A stretch of DNA of 64,000 nucleotides, from contig NZ_CP018906.1 of the NCBI RefSeq assembly GCF_000785105.2, forward strand, positions 434,001 to 498,000, written 5' to 3'. This document shows positions 37,603 through 46,639 of this stretch, in pieces (position 1 is the first letter of the stretch; every line of letters starts with the position of its first letter). The notes beneath the pieces were generated by a model that did not search any database, was not told where the DNA came from, and saw only the letters and a list, made by a program, of their open reading frames with translations. A program made the translations under genes and the position numbers. This stretch comes from Lentilactobacillus curieae. GTDB taxonomy: Bacteria > Bacillota > Bacilli > Lactobacillales > Lactobacillaceae.

Positions 37603-38526
37603 TTATCTGCCAGTTTCAATTGCCTCCATAGATACTGTCTTGTCAGAAGGATCAATTATTGTTCCCATACCGATAGTTTTACTAGTTTTATCTAGTAAAA
37701 TTTCTTTATGACCATTGTTCGATTGATCATCTTGATAAATCATTTCGTAAACACTCTCTTTAGCAACTGAATCTCCAGTAAACCCATTTTTCATAAAACC
37801 ATGATCATCAACGTCAGCAGCAGATATTGCTAAACACTCACCATTCCAATTACTGATGCTCTCTTTGGCAGAAAGTTCTTTTGGTAAGTCATGACCATCT
37901 TTATAATGGTCGAAATTAGTAGGAAGGGTAATTGCCCGTTCATGAGCCATATTATCTAGGGTGCCACTTTCAGCTACAGGAGCAATGTTACGTTTTGCTC
38001 TTTCTTCATTTAAGTATTTAACAAATGATGTTCTAAAATCACTTTCTGTAAAGTCATACTTAATTCTCTTATTATCATCTGGGTTCCATACGGTATTTTC
38101 ATCAGTAGCCGTTGATTTCTTTTTGTCATTATCTTTTTTAGGTTTGTTATTATTTTTACTTTTTTTGTTTACAATTTGAGTGAGATAACCGTTCCAAATC
38201 CACCCGTGAACTTTACCAGATTTGTTTTTAATGTAAGAATAGTAGGCTTTCTTACCATTAGTTTTTCTCACAGTAATAAAGCGATGCGTTGTAAATTTTG
38301 TAGTTAAATAATGACTTGCATCATGAGCCTTAGTTTTAAGATGACGATTAGCCCAAATATTCCCATGTTGAGCCATTACAGTAATATATGAGTCTACCAC
38401 GGTATTATGTAATATTTTCATTCTACTAGATGCTGATGCAACTTGTGCGCTGTAGCCAAACCCAATCACTATCCCTACGATTGTAGAGGAAGTTACCACA
38501 ATCTTTTTTAAGCCGTGTTTTCCCAT
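37603..38526 (-). CDS. secreted CAP-domain protein with SH3-like module
   Basis: 307 residues: signal peptide (about 1-33), an SH3-like module ending GKVHGWIWNGYL (about 60-118), a Lys/Asn-rich linker (about 120-145) and a C-terminal CAP/SCP-like domain with FVKYLNEERAKRN, HERAITL and GHKEILLDKTSKTIGMG. CAP domains of bacteria occur in many secreted proteins, with uncertain biochemical role. The SH3-like module is close to that of the protein encoded at 12023-12718 and probably binds the wall. The gene lies next to A+T-rich, partly decayed DNA. Confidence 0.8.
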   Translation of the reverse strand: MGKHGLKKIVVTSSTIVGIVIGFGYSAQVASASSRMKILHNTVVDSYITVMAQHGNIWANRHLKTKAHDASHYLTTKFTTHRFITVRKTNGKKAYYSYIKNKSGKVHGWIWNGYLTQIVNKKSKNNNKPKKDNDKKKSTATDENTVWNPDDNKRIKYDFTESDFRTSFVKYLNEERAKRNIAPVAESGTLDNMAHERAITLPTNFDHYKDGHDLPKELSAKESISNWNGECLAISAADVDDHGFMKNGFTGDSVAKESVYEMIYQDDQSNNGHKEILLDKTSKTIGMGTIIDPSDKTVSMEAIETGR

Positions 38527-38558
38527 GCTTACGCTCCATTCAACTTTATTTAACTGGT

Positions 38559-38816
38559 TTATTCTTTTTGAAACTCAATCAATTTATCAACCACAAATCC
38601 AGGACTATCGCCGGTTGCAGCGGACAACGCTAACACAATTTTCAGGCTGATGTTGCCAACCGGTTTCGAATTAGCATAAAAGAGAGTGTTTTGATTAATC
38701 CCAGTGATTTTGCTAACTTGATACCTTGAAATCTGATGATTTTGCAAATATTTATCTATTTCCCCCGCCAAATTAATATCCCCCTCAAATTTTTTAAAAC
38801 TTAATTGTATACGCAA
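38559..38816 (-). CDS. small helix-turn-helix protein
   Basis: 85 residues from a TTG start with GGAGG six bases upstream. An XRE-like helix-turn-helix lies at about 32-62 (HQISRYQVSKITGINQNTLFYANS). It resembles small DNA-binding proteins or antitoxins, but no toxin gene is beside it. It precedes the CAP gene by 32 bp on the same strand, so it may share its transcript. Confidence 0.65.
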   Translation of the reverse strand: MRIQLSFKKFEGDINLAGEIDKYLQNHQISRYQVSKITGINQNTLFYANSKPVGNISLKIVLALSAATGDSPGFVVDKLIEFQKE

Positions 38817-38952
38817 AAATCACCTCCAAGATTATTTATAGCAGTAAGGACCTAACGGACAGCTACTGATTTATTTGACGGGCTTTTTTACCCTATCCAA
38901 ATATGCACAGTTATTATACTTCAATATATTGAAGTAATCAATGATGACAACC

Positions 38953-38999
38953 AAAAAGCAAGTAAGAATTTTAAACTAAAATTCTTACCTGCTTTTTTT
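38953..38999. terminator. bidirectional terminator
   Basis: A long stem with arms AAAAAGCAAGTAAGAATTTTA and its near-complement, then T-run; it ends the frataxin-like gene's transcript on the minus strand. Confidence 0.75.
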
Positions 39000-39014
39000 A
39001 TTAGCTCATTCAGT

Positions 39015-39380
39015 TTATTTTCGCCAAAATAAAGTCATGTCCGCCTTATCCTGAATATTAAAGTCGATGAACTTTTTTAAAAGTCCGTAATCAACTTCTT
39101 CATTCCAACCAATTCGCACAAAATTTTTAGTGTATGTGTATCCTGATTCCTCAATGTCTTGTTTGAATTTATTCATAGTGTACTGCTCTGGAGCAACCGC
39201 AAAATTATTTTTAAAATGACTAAACCCAATTATATAGGTCCCATGGTCAGTAAACATCGGCTGATTCCAAGCAATCTTACCATCAAGATTGGGGTAAGAC
39301 TTCGCAACCCAGTCTAAAACCAACGACATTTTTTCACGGTGATCAGGCTCATCAATCTTTTGTAAGTACTCTTCAAACAT
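39015..39380 (-). CDS. DUF1801/YdhG-type iron chaperone-like protein
   Basis: 121 residues. The segments GKIAWNQPMFTDHGTYIIGFSHFKNNFAVAP and FVRIGWNEEVDYGLLKKFIDFNIQDK match the DUF1801 family; the Bacillus member (Fra/YdhG) is a frataxin-like iron chaperone for Fe-S assembly. Whether this one binds iron cannot be told from sequence. It is monocistronic, with the repeat cluster of 39.45-39.76 kb upstream of it. Confidence 0.8.
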   Translation of the reverse strand: MFEEYLQKIDEPDHREKMSLVLDWVAKSYPNLDGKIAWNQPMFTDHGTYIIGFSHFKNNFAVAPEQYTMNKFKQDIEESGYTYTKNFVRIGWNEEVDYGLLKKFIDFNIQDKADMTLFWRK

Positions 39381-39450
39381 GATGACACCTCCTATGGTTT
39401 TAGGTTAATTATGACATAGTTGGTAGGTGGTGTGGTGAAGAAGGGCTCGA

Positions 39451-39758
39451 GCTAATCCCTACAATGGCAGCATAGCTAAAGCGTGCTTACTCAATCTAAT
39501 CCCTACAATGGCAACATAGCCAAAACGTGCTCACTCAATCTAATCCCTACGTTTAAAAAAAGCGAGACCGCGCCGTTTGCTCGCTCCCACTTTTTAAATT
39601 AGTGCTCAATGATTACCGCTTGCGGTCGGCACTCTATTCTAGAACGGCTTCACCCAGCAGTTCACTCTCCTAAGCACAAATTTTTGTCCGCGCATTACAC
39701 TTGCTCGCCCAAAAATTTGCAACTTAGTGCTCGTGAACTACCACTGGGTTCAGCACTC
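39451..39758 (-). repeat. intergenic repeat cluster framing terminators (second locus)
   Basis: On the minus strand, one base after the fnr stop codon: left-arm hairpin with outer stem AGTGCT/AGCACT (39757-39726), a long hairpin with CAAATTTTTG arms (about 39724-39670), a second left-arm hairpin AGTGC/GCACT with inner CCGC/GCGG (39633-39601), a GC hairpin with T-run (39585-39554), and two copies of the 41-bp right arm in tandem (39550-39510 and 39506-39466; 37 of 41 identical, 44-bp period) plus the end of a third (39462-39451). The first tandem copy is identical to 23178-23218. Confidence 0.8.
39554..39590 (-). terminator. terminator inside repeat cluster
   Basis: Stem AGCGAG/CTCGCT (39585-39580 with 39566-39561) with a GC-rich loop is followed by seven T on the minus strand; it probably ends the prsW-fnr transcript. 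Confidence 0.6.
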
Positions 39759-40751
39759 TTATCTTTTCATCGACGTACTATGCACGGGTCCGCGTCGATC
39801 CGGATAAATGCTCTTCATCGCCGCATTCACCGCCATCGGTGCCTCGCCAAATCCAGTAGCAATTAAAGGCTGCTTATCCTCATACTCTGCCACGTCACCA
39901 ATCGTGAACACGTTCTTCACATTCGTCGTTCCATTCATCCCACTATGGATCTTTCCTCGTTGTCCATCAGGGTGTACTTCCCATCCTGCCAACGCATCAT
40001 CCTGTGCAATAAAGCCATAATTAACAACGATGTCATCAACGACCATCGTCTTCTCTTCATCACTCTTCATTCGTTTAGCTTCGACCTTAACTCGGTCACC
40101 TTCTTGACTCAATGAATGAATCAAAAATGGTGTTACTGGTTCAACTGTAGATTCGTTTAGCATATCAACGCTATGTTCCATCGCCCGAAAATTGTCACGA
40201 CGATGCAGCAAGTAAACCTGGCTAGCAACCGATTCAAGTAGTAAAGCTTCATCAATCGCAGAATCTCCACCACCAGCGACAAGCACTTCTCTGTTTTTAA
40301 AGTGCTCAAGATTTTTAACACTGTAAAAGAGGTTTTTGCCTTCAAACTCATCACTATTATCAACAGCTAGTTTTCTTGGGTTAAAGGCACCAACCCCTGT
40401 TGCAATAATGATTGCCTTGGTCATTGATTTACCAGTACTAGTTTCAATTTCAAATTCGTCACCAACTTGGCGAACATTCTGCACCGTAGTGTTCAACTTA
40501 ACTTCAGTGTCAACGGTCTTAAGCTGTTCCTCCAAACGGGAAACCAGTTCACGCCCTTTAATTTGTGGGTAACCACCAACGTCCAAGATTGTTTTCTCTG
40601 GATATAAAGCAGCTACCTGACCGCCTAATTCCGAAAGACTCTCAATAATTTGCGTTTTGGCATTTCTTAATCCAGCATAAAAGCCAGCAAACATCCCGGC
40701 AGGGCCGCCCCCAACTACCGTAATATCATAAGTTTCTAGAGCTTCAGCCAT
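39759..40751 (-). CDS. ferredoxin/flavodoxin--NADP+ reductase, thioredoxin reductase-like
   Basis: 330 residues from ATG 40751 with AGGAGG upstream. The FAD motif VGGGPAGMFAGFYAG (about 11-25) and NADPH motif AGGGDSAIDEALLL (about 162) are present. There is no CxxC between them, which separates it from thioredoxin reductase and places it in the TrxR-like FNR (YumC) group. It moves electrons between NADPH and ferredoxin or flavodoxin. It starts 10 bp after the PrsW gene and is probably co-transcribed with it. Confidence 0.88.
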   Translation of the reverse strand: MAEALETYDITVVGGGPAGMFAGFYAGLRNAKTQIIESLSELGGQVAALYPEKTILDVGGYPQIKGRELVSRLEEQLKTVDTEVKLNTTVQNVRQVGDEFEIETSTGKSMTKAIIIATGVGAFNPRKLAVDNSDEFEGKNLFYSVKNLEHFKNREVLVAGGGDSAIDEALLLESVASQVYLLHRRDNFRAMEHSVDMLNESTVEPVTPFLIHSLSQEGDRVKVEAKRMKSDEEKTMVVDDIVVNYGFIAQDDALAGWEVHPDGQRGKIHSGMNGTTNVKNVFTIGDVAEYEDKQPLIATGFGEAPMAVNAAMKSIYPDRRGPVHSTSMKR

Positions 40752-40761
40752 GATAATCCTC

Positions 40762-41847
40762 CTACTTAGTTTTAATCCGCTTAAGCATTCTGCGGCTATC
40801 TTTTTTATTGGTAATAATCTGTCCCTGAAGGGTTTTAACTTCACGTAACCCAGCATCGATCAGGATCGTAATTGCAAACCAACCAACAATGACATCAATC
40901 GCTTCTTGAATCAATGACATCACAATTGTGGTATTAGGAATGTCCCAATCCCAAAAGGTATGTAGGGCAATCACTAGTAATAAGAATATAAAGAATCGGG
41001 GTTTGGTAAAGAAGTCACGCACCGTAAACGGCTTCTTTCTAACTTTACCTAGAATAATTGCCCCGCCAACAATTGCCGCCCACACGGTATGAGTTCCAAA
41101 GGCTTGGAAGCTTCGCGTAAAGATGGTAAACAGTCCATACTCACTCACATAACCGGAACTTTCAAACACTGAGAAACCCGCACCAATGGCGGCACCAATT
41201 AGCACCCCATTAAATATATAGTTCACCTTATAGCGATTGATAAACAAAATAATTACGAGACACTTTGCTACTTCTTCGACAAAACCGACTAACAATGCGT
41301 TTTCAATACTAACTGTCGTTTTAATTGGTAACGCTAAATACAAACTCATCGTAACCAACAACGACATAATTCCACCAACCAGGAATGTCGTCAGTAATTG
41401 CAGGACCGAAATGTTCTGATACACATTAATTTCAAAAAACATCATCAAAAGCGAAAACGGCACCGCCAACGATCCAATAAAAATCATTCCTGGAATTGCC
41501 TTATCACTTTGGAATAGGTACAACAACAGCATTAGCATTGAAAAACTAACTGCCAGGACTAAAAATACTCGAGTGAAGAACCAAGGTTTGACTGGGCGAC
41601 TTGAGACTTTCTTTAAGCTAGGAGTCGTCGTCCGGGTTCCCACAATAAACAAACGGTCAGCCTCATCTTTGGTATGACGTTTAAATACCTCAGAGAACAT
41701 CTTAGAAAGGTGAATTTCGACCGTCTCATCAGGATTATCGCCCAGATGCTTGGCAATGTTGTCGTCTAAATTATCATAATTTCGCTTAACACCTGTCCAT
41801 AAAAATGAACACATTTTACGAAAGGTGCTCGTAATTTTATTTTCCAT
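40762..41847 (-). CDS. PrsW-family intramembrane metalloprotease
   Basis: 361 residues. A cytoplasmic N-terminal domain of about 110 residues is followed by about eight membrane helices. The PrsW/CAAX-protease motifs are visible: GFVEEVAKCLVI (EExxK), the following GAGFSVFES, and His residues in FGTHTVWAAI and ALHTFWD. In Bacillus PrsW cleaves an anti-sigma factor; no sigma/anti-sigma pair is seen here, so the substrate is unknown. GGGAG lies before the ATG. It is followed by the FNR gene. Confidence 0.85.
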   Translation of the reverse strand: MENKITSTFRKMCSFLWTGVKRNYDNLDDNIAKHLGDNPDETVEIHLSKMFSEVFKRHTKDEADRLFIVGTRTTTPSLKKVSSRPVKPWFFTRVFLVLAVSFSMLMLLLYLFQSDKAIPGMIFIGSLAVPFSLLMMFFEINVYQNISVLQLLTTFLVGGIMSLLVTMSLYLALPIKTTVSIENALLVGFVEEVAKCLVIILFINRYKVNYIFNGVLIGAAIGAGFSVFESSGYVSEYGLFTIFTRSFQAFGTHTVWAAIVGGAIILGKVRKKPFTVRDFFTKPRFFIFLLLVIALHTFWDWDIPNTTIVMSLIQEAIDVIVGWFAITILIDAGLREVKTLQGQIITNKKDSRRMLKRIKTK

Positions 41848-41997
41848 ATAGAACTCCCTGTTTATCAGTCTTACTAAGCGTAAACTAGAAATTAATTTGA
41901 TTCAAGTGGTAGAAAAATTGAGTTTTAAGTCATAATCGAGTATTATTAAGTAAAGGGTTTTCATTACTGATATTATAATAACTGGAGGTAGTTTTTA

Positions 41998-42966
41998 ATG
42001 GCCCAAAAGAAAATGATTCTTGATCTTGATACTGGTATTGATGACGCAATGGCAATCGCCTACGCAGTCGCTTCACCCGAAGTTGATCTAATCGGGATTG
42101 TTGGTTCATACGGAAACTTATACGTTGAAGATGGTGCAATCAACTCACTGAAAATTCTCGAATTACTTGGAGTAACCGATGTACCCGTGTACGTTGGTTT
42201 ATCACATTCATCTGAAGATGATCACTTCGACAGAATGCCTGTTTCAGCACAGATTCATGGTGAAAATGGAATTGGTGAAGTTGAACTTCCAGCACCAAGT
42301 CGTCCGGTTGAATCAAAAAATCCAGACGATGCCATCGATTTCTTAATCGACTCAGTCAAAAAATACGGTAAAGATTTGATTTTAGTTCCAACGGGTCCAT
42401 TAACTAACCTTGATGCTGCTATCCAAAAAGATCCTTCAATTACCAAAGAAATTGGTAATGTCACAATTATGGGTGGTGCATTAACAGTTCCTGGTAACGT
42501 ATCTAACGTGACTGAAGCAAACATCCAACAAGATGCAGCTGCAGCTAACCGTGTATTTACCAGCCCACTCCACTTAACGATGGTTGGTCTTGATGTTACT
42601 TTGAGAACCCTATTAACTTATAAAGAAACTCAACAATGGCGTGACCTTGGCACGAAGTCAGGTAAGGCATTTGCTGATATCGTTGATTATTATATCAAAG
42701 CCTACGAAGTTACTAGCCCAGATTTGCACGGATGTGCTTTGCATGATCCATTTGCTGTTGGGGTTGCAATCAATCCCGACTTCGTTAGTTGCCTAGATTT
42801 GAATATGTACGTAACTACTGATGATAAGTTTTACGGTAGAACTGTTGGGGATCCAGCAAGACTTTCAGAACCTGACACCAATGTTAAAGTAGCGGTAAAC
42901 GCTAATGTTGATGCATATCTAAATGAATTTATGAATCGTCTAACTGGACTATTCAAAGAAAATTAG
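41998..42966 (+). CDS. inosine-uridine preferring nucleoside hydrolase family protein
   Basis: 322 residues. The calcium-binding, catalytic aspartate cluster DLDTGIDDAMAIAYA (about 9-23) marks the family, with MGGALTVPGNVS and HDPFAVGVAINPD further on. It splits ribonucleosides into base and ribose, in nucleoside salvage. Subtype (purine, pyrimidine or both) is not resolved. GGAGG lies nine bases before the ATG. Monocistronic, ending at a bidirectional terminator. Confidence 0.92.
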   Translation: MAQKKMILDLDTGIDDAMAIAYAVASPEVDLIGIVGSYGNLYVEDGAINSLKILELLGVTDVPVYVGLSHSSEDDHFDRMPVSAQIHGENGIGEVELPAPSRPVESKNPDDAIDFLIDSVKKYGKDLILVPTGPLTNLDAAIQKDPSITKEIGNVTIMGGALTVPGNVSNVTEANIQQDAAAANRVFTSPLHLTMVGLDVTLRTLLTYKETQQWRDLGTKSGKAFADIVDYYIKAYEVTSPDLHGCALHDPFAVGVAINPDFVSCLDLNMYVTTDDKFYGRTVGDPARLSEPDTNVKVAVNANVDAYLNEFMNRLTGLFKEN

Positions 42967-42989
42967 CCGGTAGCCATATCGGTAATTTT

Positions 42990-43032
42990 AAAAAACTAGC
43001 TAAGTTGTTTTCCAACATCTTAGCTAGTTTTT
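42990..43032. terminator. bidirectional terminator
   Basis: Stem AAAACTAGCTAAG(A)TGTT and complement, between convergent nucleoside hydrolase and HAD genes. Confidence 0.82.
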
Positions 43033-43037
43033 TAGTC

Positions 43038-43856
43038 TTATTTAAACAGCTCCTGGGTATCTTTTCTCTTTAAAAATGCAGCAACACCATCGTCATCATT
43101 CGACAAAGTAATCGCATCACTAACATTTTTGACCTCATCACTAGCGTTGGCCATTGCGACCCCCACTTTAGCGTGCTCAATCATTCCAAGATCATTGGAA
43201 GCATCCCCAAATGTCATCAAGTTTGAAAAGTTCCAACCAAAGTGTTCAAGTAACTTTCCGAGTCCCACAACTTTATCCATATCTGGAGCAAGAAATTCCA
43301 TGATGTGTGGTTGTGACCTAACAATGTGGTAGTTCTGCTTTAGTTCTGGAGTAAATTTAGTTTCGTACTCGTCCAATAATTCTGGCCGATCACAAATCAC
43401 TGCCTTTGAATACAATTTTTGATCATCTAAGTCAGCAAATGGCATATGATCAAATTTCAATTGGCCATGGAACTGTTCTTCGTACAAAGAATGTTTCAAG
43501 TCAGTCACTGAGTACACTTGCTCGAAGTCCAGAATATCCAATGGGGCGCCAATTTCTTGGGCAAAATCATGTAGAATTTGCCAATGAGCCTTATCTACAC
43601 CGCTCTTAGCTAATTCAGCTTTATCGCGGTTATGGACCACCAACGCACCATTGAAGGTAATTGTGAAGTCCTCGTCCTGTAATAAATCAAGTTGTTCAAT
43701 CAAGTGCCAAATCGCATTAATTGGGCGACCAGTACACAAAACTACTTTGATTCCTTTACTATGTAAATCCCTAAGTACAGCTTCGTTAGTTTTTGAAATG
43801 GTTTTTTCACTAGTTAATAACGTGTTATCCAAATCAAGGGCAATCATCTTAATCAC
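43038..43856 (-). CDS. Cof-type HAD-IIB family phosphatase
   Basis: 272 residues from GTG 43856 (GGAGG eight bases upstream). HAD motifs: ALDLDNTLL (nucleophile Asp), VLCTGRP, a lysine in the cap region, and TFGDASNDLGMI. Such enzymes dephosphorylate sugar phosphates, flavins or other small molecules; the substrate is not evident. Monocistronic. Confidence 0.88.
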   Translation of the reverse strand: MIKMIALDLDNTLLTSEKTISKTNEAVLRDLHSKGIKVVLCTGRPINAIWHLIEQLDLLQDEDFTITFNGALVVHNRDKAELAKSGVDKAHWQILHDFAQEIGAPLDILDFEQVYSVTDLKHSLYEEQFHGQLKFDHMPFADLDDQKLYSKAVICDRPELLDEYETKFTPELKQNYHIVRSQPHIMEFLAPDMDKVVGLGKLLEHFGWNFSNLMTFGDASNDLGMIEHAKVGVAMANASDEVKNVSDAITLSNDDDGVAAFLKRKDTQELFK

Positions 43857-43933
43857 GTGCGCGTCCTCCTTAATTACCTCTATATTGTACAACCATATGT
43901 GAACAATTGAACAGATATTTTAAATAAAGCAAC

Positions 43934-43965
43934 AAAAAAAGCCAACATCAAAAATGTTGGCTTTT
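43934..43965 (-). terminator. terminator after the Spx-like gene
   Basis: Stem GCCAACAT/ATGTTGGC, then seven T on the minus strand. Confidence 0.85.
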
Positions 43966-43995
43966 GGATTCAACATAACTTATACGTAATGTTGA

Positions 43996-44394
43996 TTATC
44001 CAATCATCTGAGCTTCAAGCTCACGAAGTTCAGCTTCCCTGACACTGCGTGGTAGAAACCGACGAATTTCTTCTTCGTTAAATCCGACTTCAATCCGGTG
44101 ATCATCAAAGATGATTGGTCGCTTAATTAAATCGGAATATTTAACAACCAAGTTTACTAGTTGTGATACTGACAAATCATCTAAATTAAGATTCAACTTC
44201 TTATAAATGTTGGAGCGAGTTGAAATGATGTCCTCGCTACCGTTTTCGGTTAAGCGCAATAGTTTCTTCACTTCATCAGCACTCAAAGGATTAGAATTAA
44301 TGTTTCTTTCCTTGAATTCGATGTTGTGCCCCTTTAACCATGCACGTGCTTTCCGACTTGATGCACTGCTTTGTGCTACATATAAATTTAACAT
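43996..44394 (-). CDS. Spx-family protein lacking the CxxC redox switch
   Basis: 132 residues, aligned over its whole length with Spx: SSASSRKARAWLKGHNI, FKERNI, GSEDIISTRSNIYKKLN, KRPIIFDDHRIEVGFNEEEIRRFLPR. Spx binds the RNA polymerase alpha subunit and redirects transcription in disulfide stress. In this copy the usual N-terminal Cys-x-x-Cys (positions 10 and 13) is Ser-x-x-Ser. RNA polymerase contact residues around RKARAW are kept. It may be a redox-insensitive paralogue. GGGGGG lies six bases before the ATG. Confidence 0.88.
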   Translation of the reverse strand: MLNLYVAQSSASSRKARAWLKGHNIEFKERNINSNPLSADEVKKLLRLTENGSEDIISTRSNIYKKLNLNLDDLSVSQLVNLVVKYSDLIKRPIIFDDHRIEVGFNEEEIRRFLPRSVREAELRELEAQMIG

Positions 44395-44577
44395 TTATAT
44401 CCCCCCTATAGGCTATCTTGTACAACATATCCCTTGTGTATAATATTATCACAGCGATAATTATTGTCAACACCGTTACTTACTTTTTTACAATCACTTT
44501 TTCACAATCATTTTCCCTTTTTTTGTCCCCCTGTGTGACCTATAATAGCACTAATAACGCTTTTGGGGGACATTTTT

Positions 44578-46560
44578 ATGGAAACGTTTTATTCTGTAAC
44601 ACTACTTATTGTGGCCGCAATTATTTCAAACATAATTGCCTCCGCATTTGATAAAATTCCGCTAACATTTTTCGAAATTGCTTGCGGTTTTGCACTATCA
44701 TTTCTGCCATTATTCCACCATTATTCACTATATCCTGAGATGTTTATGATCTGCATAATCGCTCCATTATTATACACAGACGGTACAAAAGCCAATCTAA
44801 AACAATTTCGAACTTCACTAGGCCAACTGTTTTCAATGGCTGTGTTTCTTGCCATTGCTACTGCAATATTAATGGGAATCCTCTTTCATTCACTAATGAC
44901 GATTGTTCCACTAACATTGTCAATCATGTTGGCAGCTATCATCACCCCGACTGATTCACTGGCCTTATCATCTATCACTACAGACATTAAAATTCCCCAC
45001 CATGTTTCTGGAGCCCTTGAAAATGAATCGTTATTTAACGACGCATCGGGGATCGTTGTTTTTAACTTAGCTATCCTAACCTTTTCAACTGGTGATTTCT
45101 CCTTAGCAAATGGATTGGCAAGTTTTTCAATCAGCTTCTTTGGGGGAATTTTTATCGGCCTCATTGTTGGATTATTATTTTATTCCTTACAAGGATTTTT
45201 AATTTCAAAATCGATGGATACCTCAACCGTTTTGGTTCCATTAAACTTAATGTCACCAATCGCTACATATTTAGTCGCTGAAGAATTTCATGCTTCCGGA
45301 ATCTTAGCAGTTGTTGCCGCAGGAATTCTACATGGCCTTTACTCTAGCCGTCTACGTTTAACTTCAACTGATGTTCAATTGGTTATCAAAGCCTCGTGGC
45401 AAGTTGTTAGCAGCTTGTTATCTGGAATTGTGTTTGTCTTGCTGGGAGTCACCATTCCAACTGTGATTTCGAAAATGACCCAGTTCTCCAACCATTTCTT
45501 GATGGAGTTGTTAGTGTTAGCCGTTGTCCTATATCTTGGAATGCTAATGATTAGATTTATGTGGGCTAAATTTAATTTAGTAAATCTCCATCCAGATACC
45601 CAAACTAAGAACTCTACCAAAGATTCATTCTTAATTGCCATCGGCGGAATTCACGGAACCATTACGCTATCAATGGCGTTATCAATTCCCTTTACTATCA
45701 ATGGCCACGACTTTCCGTTCAGAGATGAAATCATTTTCGTCGCCACCATTGTAATTTTATTAAGTTTAGTAGTTCCAACATTTGTCCTCCCACTAATACT
45801 AGACAGACGAGAACGCCATGATGACGCTAGCTTCAACAGTTATCGAAACCAAATGGTCAATTACAGTATTCAGCAGATTCGCTCTGATCCAACAATTAAC
45901 CTAGTTGACCGCAACTATGTAATGGATTTACTTGATAGCCAAAAGAAACAAGGAACTACCAACAAAAAACAGGTTCAAGAAATTATGAACCAAATTAATT
46001 CCATTCAGTACCAAACCATCGTAGAAACTTTGGGAGATAATAAGATTGATCGGAAATTGGCAAACTTTGCCGCCCGAAGATTTTTGGTAAACCCAAACCG
46101 TCCTGGTGGCATTTTTAAAAAGATTGGTTTCTTCATTAGGTTAACAATTTCAAAACGGTGGGCAAGAAAAGCCCAACGAAAATTCGTTGAGCGTGATCCA
46201 GAAGAGCACAAAGAAAGCCGTGCTGCTCTAAGAGATCAACTTCATGCGTTGCGTGCGCAGATTGAAGATGAAGCATTTAGCAGGGTAAATGAGTACCTTG
46301 ATGAAATCGAAAGCATGGAGAACAGTAACTCAGTAAGCTTTGTCCGCCGCTCCGTTACCTTCCGCCACATGCGAGAAGATGCCGATCATGAAACCGATGT
46401 TCAACGCAATGAACTACTGATTAAAGCACTTCAATTTGAGTATCAATTCGTTTCAGAACGGTTTAGACAAGGTAACATTGATAAGGAACTTTCAGATCGA
46501 CTAAATCAAAGCATTGCTACCGACCAAATGGTTTATTTACAGTCGGTTGAAACTGATTAA
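44578..46560 (+). CDS. CPA1-family Na+/H+ antiporter (NhaP-like)
   Basis: 660 residues from ATG 44578, where GGGGG is eight bases upstream. About twelve membrane helices fill the first 420 residues. The ion-binding region ITPTDSLALSSI and NDASGIVVFNLA (Asn-Asp) is typical of CPA1 exchangers. A hydrophilic tail of about 240 residues, rich in charged helices (RKFVERDPEEHKESRAALRDQ), follows in the cytoplasm. It exchanges Na+ or K+ for protons for pH and salt balance. Monocistronic. Confidence 0.88.
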   Translation: METFYSVTLLIVAAIISNIIASAFDKIPLTFFEIACGFALSFLPLFHHYSLYPEMFMICIIAPLLYTDGTKANLKQFRTSLGQLFSMAVFLAIATAILMGILFHSLMTIVPLTLSIMLAAIITPTDSLALSSITTDIKIPHHVSGALENESLFNDASGIVVFNLAILTFSTGDFSLANGLASFSISFFGGIFIGLIVGLLFYSLQGFLISKSMDTSTVLVPLNLMSPIATYLVAEEFHASGILAVVAAGILHGLYSSRLRLTSTDVQLVIKASWQVVSSLLSGIVFVLLGVTIPTVISKMTQFSNHFLMELLVLAVVLYLGMLMIRFMWAKFNLVNLHPDTQTKNSTKDSFLIAIGGIHGTITLSMALSIPFTINGHDFPFRDEIIFVATIVILLSLVVPTFVLPLILDRRERHDDASFNSYRNQMVNYSIQQIRSDPTINLVDRNYVMDLLDSQKKQGTTNKKQVQEIMNQINSIQYQTIVETLGDNKIDRKLANFAARRFLVNPNRPGGIFKKIGFFIRLTISKRWARKAQRKFVERDPEEHKESRAALRDQLHALRAQIEDEAFSRVNEYLDEIESMENSNSVSFVRRSVTFRHMREDADHETDVQRNELLIKALQFEYQFVSERFRQGNIDKELSDRLNQSIATDQMVYLQSVETD

Positions 46561-46639
46561 TGATTCTTTCTTTGGGATAATTTACATTACATTCAATGTT
46601 ATATATACTAGAGTTCATAGATAATCTGCGGGTGAAAAT

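Noticed and set aside
38559-38816. The small helix-turn-helix protein as antitoxin of a toxin-antitoxin pair
   Set aside because: No toxin-like small gene is adjacent on either side; the next gene is a secreted CAP protein.
39466-39550. Two 41-bp direct repeats as a small CRISPR array
   Set aside because: The copies are separated by only three bases, with no spacers, no cas genes nearby, and matching copies occur singly elsewhere in the window.
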